A stretch of DNA of 28,618 bases. It comes from UBA12026 sp035291405. Lineage in GTDB: Bacteria; Patescibacteriota; Microgenomatia; UBA8517. The position numbers and the translations under genes were made by a program. Positions 24,778 through 28,618 of the stretch are shown in pieces. The notes beneath the pieces are model-generated. The model saw nothing but the letters and a program-made list of their open reading frames with translations. It was not told the origin of the DNA and searched no databases. The DNA lies in assembly GCA_035291405.1 (NCBI GenBank), contig DATDSD010000051.1:1-28618 (forward strand). The letters run 5' to 3'. Position 1 is the first letter of the stretch. Each line of letters opens with the position of its first letter.

Positions 24778-25786
24778 AAATGTCTTGATAACTGGTGGGG
24801 CAGGATTTATCGGGTCAAATCTTGCTGATTTCTTGCTTTCTTGTGGCTTATATGTGACTATCTTTGATAATCTGTCAAGAAAAAATGTAGAAAAAAACCT
24901 ATTCTGGTTAAATGATAATTACCACAATAGGTTAAAAGTAATTATTAAGGATGTCAGAGATAAAAAAAGCGTATACGAAGCTATTAAAAATAAAGATGTC
25001 ATTTTCCATTTAGCCGCCCAAGTTGCAGTAACTGATTCGATTAAAAGTCCCATAGAAGATTTCGAAATAAATGCTCTAGGATCGCTGAATGTTTTGGAAG
25101 GTATCAGAAAGTTGTCACCAGAGACTCCAGTTATCTATTCTTCTACGAACAAGGTCTACGGAAAAATAGATTCTCTTGCTACTATCAAAAAGGGTAAAAG
25201 GTATATATTCGCTGACAAAAAGTATCAAGAAGGTATTGATGAAAATTATACTGTAGATTTTTACTCACCATATGGATGTTCAAAAGGGGCGGCAGATCAA
25301 TATTTCAGAGATTATTCAAGAATTTATAATTTGAAAACTATTGTCTTTAGGCAATCGTGTATATATGGCAACAGACAGTTTGGAAACGAAGACCAAGGTT
25401 GGGTGATGCACTTTCTCAAAAATTCCGTCTCTGGAAAAAATATTGATATATATGGAGACGGAAAGCAGGTTCGTGATATTCTTTACATAGATGATTTGAT
25501 AGAAGCGTATTTATTAAGTCTGAACAATTTAGATATAAGTTCCGGAAAAATATATAACATAGGCGGAGGTCTAAATAATTCTGTTTCACTAATTGAACTA
25601 TTATTATTAATAGAGAAAGATTTAAATATACAACCAAAATATGTTTTTCGTGACTGGAGACCTGGTGACCAAAAGATATTTTATTGCAATTTAGATAAAA
25701 TTAGAAAAGAGTTGAGATGGGAACCAAAAATTGATGTAAATGACGGATTAGACAAATTAAATAACTGGGTAAAACAATTAATTTAA
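24749..25786 (+). CDS. NAD-dependent sugar epimerase, CDP-paratose 2-epimerase-like
   Basis: 345 aa extended SDR. NAD motif LITGGAGFIGS (13-23), catalytic SST (131-133) in YSSTNKVYG, and Y175/K179 in FYSPYGCSKG. The later stretch FRQSCIYGNRQFGNEDQGWV (200-219) and GDGKQVRDILYIDDL (236-250) are strongly reminiscent of RfbE/Tyv, which converts CDP-paratose to CDP-tyvelose. Relatives in other bacteria act on other nucleotide sugars, so the substrate is uncertain. It overlaps the nucleotidyltransferase by 29 nt and the sulfotransferase by 1 nt (TAATG). It would supply a modified nucleotide sugar to the GTs upstream. Confidence 0.9.
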   Translation: MRTKTTVNFKNVLITGGAGFIGSNLADFLLSCGLYVTIFDNLSRKNVEKNLFWLNDNYHNRLKVIIKDVRDKKSVYEAIKNKDVIFHLAAQVAVTDSIKSPIEDFEINALGSLNVLEGIRKLSPETPVIYSSTNKVYGKIDSLATIKKGKRYIFADKKYQEGIDENYTVDFYSPYGCSKGAADQYFRDYSRIYNLKTIVFRQSCIYGNRQFGNEDQGWVMHFLKNSVSGKNIDIYGDGKQVRDILYIDDLIEAYLLSLNNLDISSGKIYNIGGGLNNSVSLIELLLLIEKDLNIQPKYVFRDWRPGDQKIFYCNLDKIRKELRWEPKIDVNDGLDKLNNWVKQLI

Positions 25787-26568
25787 TGTCAAAAAGTAAA
25801 ATATTTTTACCGTTAGAGGATAATTTTGTTAAAAAAGTATTTTTTACATTGTTAAGCCCAGGTAGAACTGGGTCGACACTGCTTACGCATTTATTAAAAC
25901 AGCATCCAGAAATCGATATTGTTAGTGAACCTTATTTAATCAGAGTTGAAAAATCTATTGATCCAAAAAAAATTGAGGAATTTTATACCCTATATAAGTA
26001 TTCATTGGTTGAAATGTCACACAGAAAATATATTGGAATAGCTGAAAAAACTGGTGAAAATTATGACAATCTTGTCAATTTTTTCTCAAAACACATTATT
26101 TTTATAATTCGCGATCCTCGTGACGCTCTAGTTTCAGCAAAAGAAAAATGGTTTGCAGAAAAAGATATTAGATTTTCAAGATTTGAAAATGCCAAGCAGT
26201 ACCTAGATTCGTACCTCAAATTGATAGAGTGGGTTTACGGGCAGCAGAAGCTTGGAAAGATTAATTTGTGTCTAGTAAGATATGAAGATTTGGTTAAAAA
26301 TCCAAAAAAATCTCTTACATATATATTTAATTTTCTTAGATGCAGTATTGAATACACAGATGGGTGCATATCAGACGCTCAAACTAATAAATGGCGGTCG
26401 AGGGGAGATAAAAAACTATCTGGCAAAGTAGCTAAAATTCATAGTCTATCGATTGGAAGATGGGAAACATTTTTAACAAAGAGCGAATTAGATCTTATAA
26501 ACAAAAAATACCTAAAATTAATGAAGATTACTAAATATGACCAGAAATGTTACTTAGGTTGCATTTGA
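25786..26568 (+). CDS. Sulfotransferase family protein
   Basis: 260 aa. The PAPS 5'-phosphosulfate loop SPGRTGSTLLTHLL (24-37) and the 3'-phosphate site IIRDPRDALVS (107-117) are both clear, with SEPYL (47-51) between. These transfer sulfate from PAPS to a hydroxyl or amine of a sugar, lipid or small molecule. It is the last gene of the decarboxylase operon and is coupled by TAATG to the epimerase, so its acceptor is probably the glycan or amine product of the locus. No PAPS synthesis genes (cysN/D/C) are in the window; PAPS might come from elsewhere in the genome or from another cell. Confidence 0.9.
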   Translation: MSKSKIFLPLEDNFVKKVFFTLLSPGRTGSTLLTHLLKQHPEIDIVSEPYLIRVEKSIDPKKIEEFYTLYKYSLVEMSHRKYIGIAEKTGENYDNLVNFFSKHIIFIIRDPRDALVSAKEKWFAEKDIRFSRFENAKQYLDSYLKLIEWVYGQQKLGKINLCLVRYEDLVKNPKKSLTYIFNFLRCSIEYTDGCISDAQTNKWRSRGDKKLSGKVAKIHSLSIGRWETFLTKSELDLINKKYLKLMKITKYDQKCYLGCI

Positions 26569-26587
26569 AATCAAAAAGCGGTATATT
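26559..26587 (+). promoter_or_regulatory. Promoter of the 81-aa Cys protein gene
   Basis: TTGCAT (26559-26564), 17-bp spacer, TATATT (26582-26587), then 7 nt to the ATG at 26595. This placement argues that 26595 is the true start, not the upstream in-frame ATG at 26547 inside the sulfotransferase. Confidence 0.6.
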
Positions 26588-26594
26588 TCTAGAC

Positions 26595-26840
26595 ATGGCA
26601 AGAAAAGAAGCGTGTGTATACAGAACAGGGAGCGGTAGTCAAAGTGGATCAGGCAGTATTCCTTTTAGCCTCCCGATTGTTGATTGTTCCAAATGTCAGA
26701 TTTTGACTGAACAAAGAGCCAATGATAGTACTTGTTATAATCCAGATATGAATGAAAAGAGCTGTCCGATATCTCCACAAAGTAGATCACTTTCTGAAAA
26801 TACACAAGGAGAGATTGAAAACATGTCCAACGAGTCCTAA
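26595..26840 (+). CDS. 81-aa Cys-containing protein, unknown
   Basis: Start chosen from the -10 box 7 nt upstream; a longer frame from 26547 would add 16 residues overlapping the sulfotransferase. The protein has a Gly/Ser-rich stretch (TGSGSQSGSGS), a CSKC motif and three other cysteines, and an acidic, Ser-rich tail. No membrane helix. The CxxC pair could bind a metal or form a disulfide. I recognise no family. It stands between the sulfotransferase operon and the decayed NUDIX gene. Confidence 0.55.
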   Translation: MARKEACVYRTGSGSQSGSGSIPFSLPIVDCSKCQILTEQRANDSTCYNPDMNEKSCPISPQSRSLSENTQGEIENMSNES

Positions 26841-26850
26841 GTATTTTATT

Positions 26851-27189
26851 CTATTTGTTATCCATTTTTCCTACATATTCTCCAGCATTGGGAAAATTAT
26901 TTTTATAGTCCTCAACTAATTTTTTAGTTAACTGTTTTGGATATAAATTATCTGGTAGATTATCAATATCAAGCCAAGTGAGCCACATGGAGCCATCTGT
27001 ATGCTGTGGATCTAGTCTATGTTCCAATTGTTCAAATTTATTAATATCTCCCAGAATAAACAATTCTAGATTTTGTTCATCATGATCAGTATCAAAAAAG
27101 TCTCTGATGTATAAAACTTTTTGATCAGGTACAGGAAGTCTTTTTAGGTAGACCAAAGCCTTGGTCAAAAGAAAGAATTCATAAACCAT
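26851..27189 (-). pseudogene. 5'-truncated NUDIX-hydrolase-like gene
   Basis: The minus-strand frame encodes 112 aa, but only residues 24-112 look like a conserved protein: KVLYIRDFF, NLELFILGDI, MWLTWLDIDNLPDNLYPKQL and a C-terminal EYVGKMD. This matches the second half of NUDIX hydrolases (strand after the Nudix box, then the W..LDEL.. and YP segments). The Nudix box (GX5EX7REUXEEXGU) and the N-terminal half are absent. The first 23 residues are the antisense of the adjacent recombinase relic, so the homology breaks at about 27118-27122. It cannot be an active NUDIX enzyme. Assignment is by pattern only. Confidence 0.6.
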
Positions 27190-27913
27190 TATTGGGACTT
27201 TTACGATGTGGAGAATGTGGCATGATGATAACTTGTGATTTTAAAGTGAAACATTATAAACATGGATCAATTGGCGTTTTTAATTATTTCAGATGTACCA
27301 AAAAAACTAAAGCTCACAAATGTTCTCAACCTTACATAAGGTTTGAGAGTTTAGATAAAGAACTCTCAAGTCTGATCAAAAAGTATTCTTTGCCAAAAAA
27401 TTAAGCAAGCATGATGATTAAAAGATTAGATAATGAAAAAATTGACCTTGCCCAATTTAGTCATAAGTTTGTTAGAGAAAAAGAAGAGGAAGTTAGAAAG
27501 ATTTTCTCCAAATTAAAATTTCTTTTGGATTCGTATTTAGAACAAGACATTGATAGGGAAAGTTATCTTTCAAAAAAGAATGATTTACTTTCCCAAAAGA
27601 AAACAATTGAGGAGAAAATCTTTCTAACTTCCAACAAACTCATAATTCTTGGCTCGAACCCATGCGAGAATGGATTATTGAAGCTAAAAATGTGCCATTC
27701 ATCGCAGACGGAAATGACCTAGAGGCTAAAAGGGTGTTGGCCTTAAAAATCTTCGGCTCGAACTTAACACTCAAAGACAAAAAAGTCCGAGGGGAAGGGA
27801 TAGATGTCTGGTCCGCACTTCGTGCCGACCCGACAGGTCGGAGATGGGAGCGGGATAGGGAAGTCGAATCCCTTTCTCTACCTTGGGAAGGTAGCGTTAG
27901 GCCGTTTAACTAA
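27120..27913 (+). pseudogene. Remnant of a large serine recombinase (C-terminal half)
   Basis: From 27120 the plus strand reads FDQVQEVFLGRPKP, then GLLRCGECGMMITC, FRCTKKTKAHKCSQPYIR and KKYSLPKN, the zinc-ribbon region of large serine recombinases (four Cys). A TAA at 27402-27404 interrupts where the family usually has Trp. The same frame resumes with the coiled-coil part (REKEEEVRKIFSKL, ESYLSKKNDLLSQKKTIEE). Near 27630-27650 a one-base frameshift moves it to WLEPMREWIIEAKN and then ALKIFGSNLTLKDKKVRGEG. The catalytic N-terminal resolvase domain is missing, cut at the junction with the NUDIX relic. The open frame runs on across the antisense of tRNA-Gly to a stop at 27911-27913. It is dead, and marks a former integrated element. 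Confidence 0.85.
27815..27841. repeat. Two GC-rich hairpins next to tRNA-Gly
   Basis: GCAC-TTC-GTGC (27815-27825) and CCGACC-CGACA-GGTCGG (27825-27841) are adjacent perfect stems in otherwise AT-rich DNA, 8 nt from the tRNA 3' end. No T-run follows in the tRNA direction, so they are not an ordinary terminator. They may belong to the end of the former element or to tRNA 3' processing. Confidence 0.6.
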
Positions 27914-27919
27914 TCCCGC
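27849..27919 (-). tRNA. trnG: tRNA-Gly (anticodon CCC)
   Basis: Complete 71-nt cloverleaf on the minus strand. Acceptor GCGGGAT/ATCCCGC, T8-A9, D arm GTTA/TAAC, anticodon stem CTACC/GGTAG with loop TTCCCAA (anticodon CCC, T33), variable AGAA, T arm AGGGA/TCCCT with loop TTCGACT. Discriminator T as usual for glycine; no CCA encoded. It reads GGG codons. The recombinase relic's frame runs antisense over the whole gene, the usual sign of an element inserted at a tRNA. Confidence 0.95.
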
Positions 27920-27920
27920 A

Positions 27921-27956
27921 TTTAATGTTTGATTTTACTATTTTTTAAACATTAAA
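27921..27956. repeat. 10-bp perfect inverted repeat upstream of tRNA-Gly
   Basis: TTTAATGTTT (27921-27930) and AAACATTAAA (27947-27956) are perfect inverted copies with a 16-nt loop that includes a T-run. It begins 2 nt from the 5' end of the tRNA and covers its promoter zone. Possible operator, att arm or terminator of the LysM gene; no function can be fixed. Confidence 0.6.
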
Positions 27957-27997
27957 GAAATTATTGACTTAAAAAGATGTTATGAAATAATAAATTC

Positions 27998-28036
27998 ATG
28001 GAAACTGAAATTAAGTGTAACCACAGTGGAGAATGA
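27998..28036 (+). other. Intergenic stretch with a possible broken small ORF
   Basis: The 27957-28162 gap has no RNA gene that I see. An ATG at 27998 opens METEIKCNHSGE and then meets TGA (28034-28036). The same frame continues with Cys- and Lys-rich residues (CNEVKPVDKK, CSIKECGYLKL) before entering the antisense of the LysM gene. It could be a small Cys protein gene killed by a Trp-to-stop change, or chance. Confidence 0.2.
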
Positions 28037-28162
28037 CATACTATTCACAGTAATACATGTAATGAAGTAAAACCTGTTGATAAAAAAGTACCACCCATTA
28101 AGGTTAAAACAAATAAGAATAGAAACTCCACCTGCTCCATTAAAGAGTGCGGGTACTTAAAG

Positions 28163-28618
28163 TTATCTAGGCAATACCAGAATGTTTCCGGGATGAATGA
28201 TATTTGGATTAACAAGTTTGTTTTCACTGGCTATTTTCACCCATTGATATCCGTCTCCATATGCCCTAACTGCAATTTTCCAAAGAGAATCACCCTTAAC
28301 TACCTCATAGGTTGTTGCTGTTATGGATTCCGTTGTAATATCTGTTGTTTCTTCAGTAATTACTACGTTGTCTTCTTCCGAGCTTGGAATAACTACCTCC
28401 TGCCCCTCTTCAATAACGGAGGCATCTGCTATTTTATTCGCAGTTGCAATGTCAACCCATTTAAATCCATCTCCATAGTATTTCACGGATATATCCCACA
28501 AGTTTTCACCACTTGAAACGACGTGAGTTTTTTGTGTTAATTCAATGGAATTGGGTTGGTTTAATAATTCAGCAGGAATTGTACCTCTATCATTTTTTAA
28601 GTATTTGATAACTAAACT
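28163..28618 (-). CDS. LysM-domain protein (C-terminal part, continues beyond window)
   Basis: The minus frame is open from the window edge to a TAA at 28163-28165, 151 residues. Two LysM repeats are clear. The first begins HVVSSGENLWDISVKYYGD and the second begins YEVVKGDSLWKIAVRAYGD; each ends in a GN/GQ..V.P segment, and an acidic Thr-rich linker joins them. LysM binds peptidoglycan or chitin-like N-acetyl sugars. An internal ATG exists at 28501, but the first LysM starts before it, so the real start lies outside the window. Upstream residues (VIKYLKNDRGTIPAELL) belong to a further part of the protein, perhaps a secreted or anchored cell-wall protein. Confidence 0.88.
   Translation of the reverse strand, partial: SLVIKYLKNDRGTIPAELLNQPNSIELTQKTHVVSSGENLWDISVKYYGDGFKWVDIATANKIADASVIEEGQEVVIPSSEEDNVVITEETTDITTESITATTYEVVKGDSLWKIAVRAYGDGYQWVKIASENKLVNPNIIHPGNILVLPR

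Noticed and set aside
27192..27404. Intact small zinc-ribbon protein of 70 aa
   Set aside because: The recombinase similarity extends upstream of the TTG and downstream of the TAA in the same frame, so it is a piece of a broken recombinase.
28193..28516. Plus-strand open frame of 107 codons with many cysteines
   Set aside because: It is the antisense of the two LysM repeats on the minus strand, which carry clear conserved motifs.
1..28618. CRISPR array or tandem repeats
   Set aside because: No regularly spaced direct repeats were seen, although a Cas4-like nuclease is present.

Overview
The window is AT-rich, densely packed DNA from a bacterium that looks like a member of the Candidate Phyla Radiation (Patescibacteria), most likely the Microgenomates side. 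The support is indirect. Start codons often lie 6-8 nt downstream of a clear -10 box (leaderless transcripts) with little sign of Shine-Dalgarno sites. Both tRNA genes lack an encoded CCA. Many surface-glycan and single-pass anchored Cys-rich or Ig-like proteins are present, and one carries a membrane-anchor tail (QSQDVREKAA) that I associate from memory with Microgenomates surface proteins. UGA is an ordinary stop and Trp is TGG, so this is not the UGA=Gly code of Gracilibacteria/SR1.

Region 1 (1-4334): the end of an unidentified gene, then a compact plus-strand module with its own TTGACA/TATATT leaderless promoter: a D-2-hydroxyacid dehydrogenase homologue, a DcsG/RimK-like ATP-grasp ligase, a short-chain dehydrogenase/reductase and an EamA transporter, followed by a probable relic of a second hydroxyacid dehydrogenase and a PQ-loop membrane protein. 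Both dehydrogenases lack a canonical catalytic residue. Together they look like a small-molecule synthesis and export module.

Region 2 (4347-9305): a five-gene overlapping operon for a surface polysaccharide: GT2 glycosyltransferase, MOP/Wzx-type flippase, GT39-like GT-C membrane transferase, a very short GT2, and an O-antigen ligase/polymerase-like protein.

Region 3 (9273-14149): small and mixed genes: an anchored protein with two Ig-like repeats, a 55-aa proline-rich ORF, a Cas4/AddB-like PD-(D/E)XK nuclease with four cysteines placed for a 4Fe-4S cluster, unknown small proteins, tRNA-Thr(CGT), a ferredoxin-NADP-reductase-like flavoprotein, a GT-C membrane protein and a 59-aa Cys-motif protein.

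Region 4 (14191-15092): decay zone. A BRO-N/DinD-like gene is interrupted by an in-frame TAA and lacks its C-terminus; it abuts a frameshifted single-TM protein relic.

Region 5 (15152-26568): a large glycoconjugate or specialised-metabolite locus. The first operon holds methionyl-tRNA synthetase, an APH-type kinase, a GT-A, a GT4 and a HisC-like aminotransferase. A convergent amidohydrolase follows. A second promoter then drives a PLP group II decarboxylase, a minimal nucleotidyltransferase, a CDP-paratose-2-epimerase-like enzyme and a sulfotransferase. Tight overlaps suggest co-expression. The end product is unknown; a sulfated, amine-bearing sugar conjugate is the simplest guess.

Region 6 (26595-28618): an 81-aa Cys protein, then a scar where a 5'-truncated NUDIX-like gene meets a 5'-truncated, stop- and frameshift-bearing large serine recombinase. 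The recombinase frame runs out antisense across an intact tRNA-Gly(CCC), suggesting the remains of a tRNA-associated integrated element. The window ends in a LysM protein that continues past the edge.
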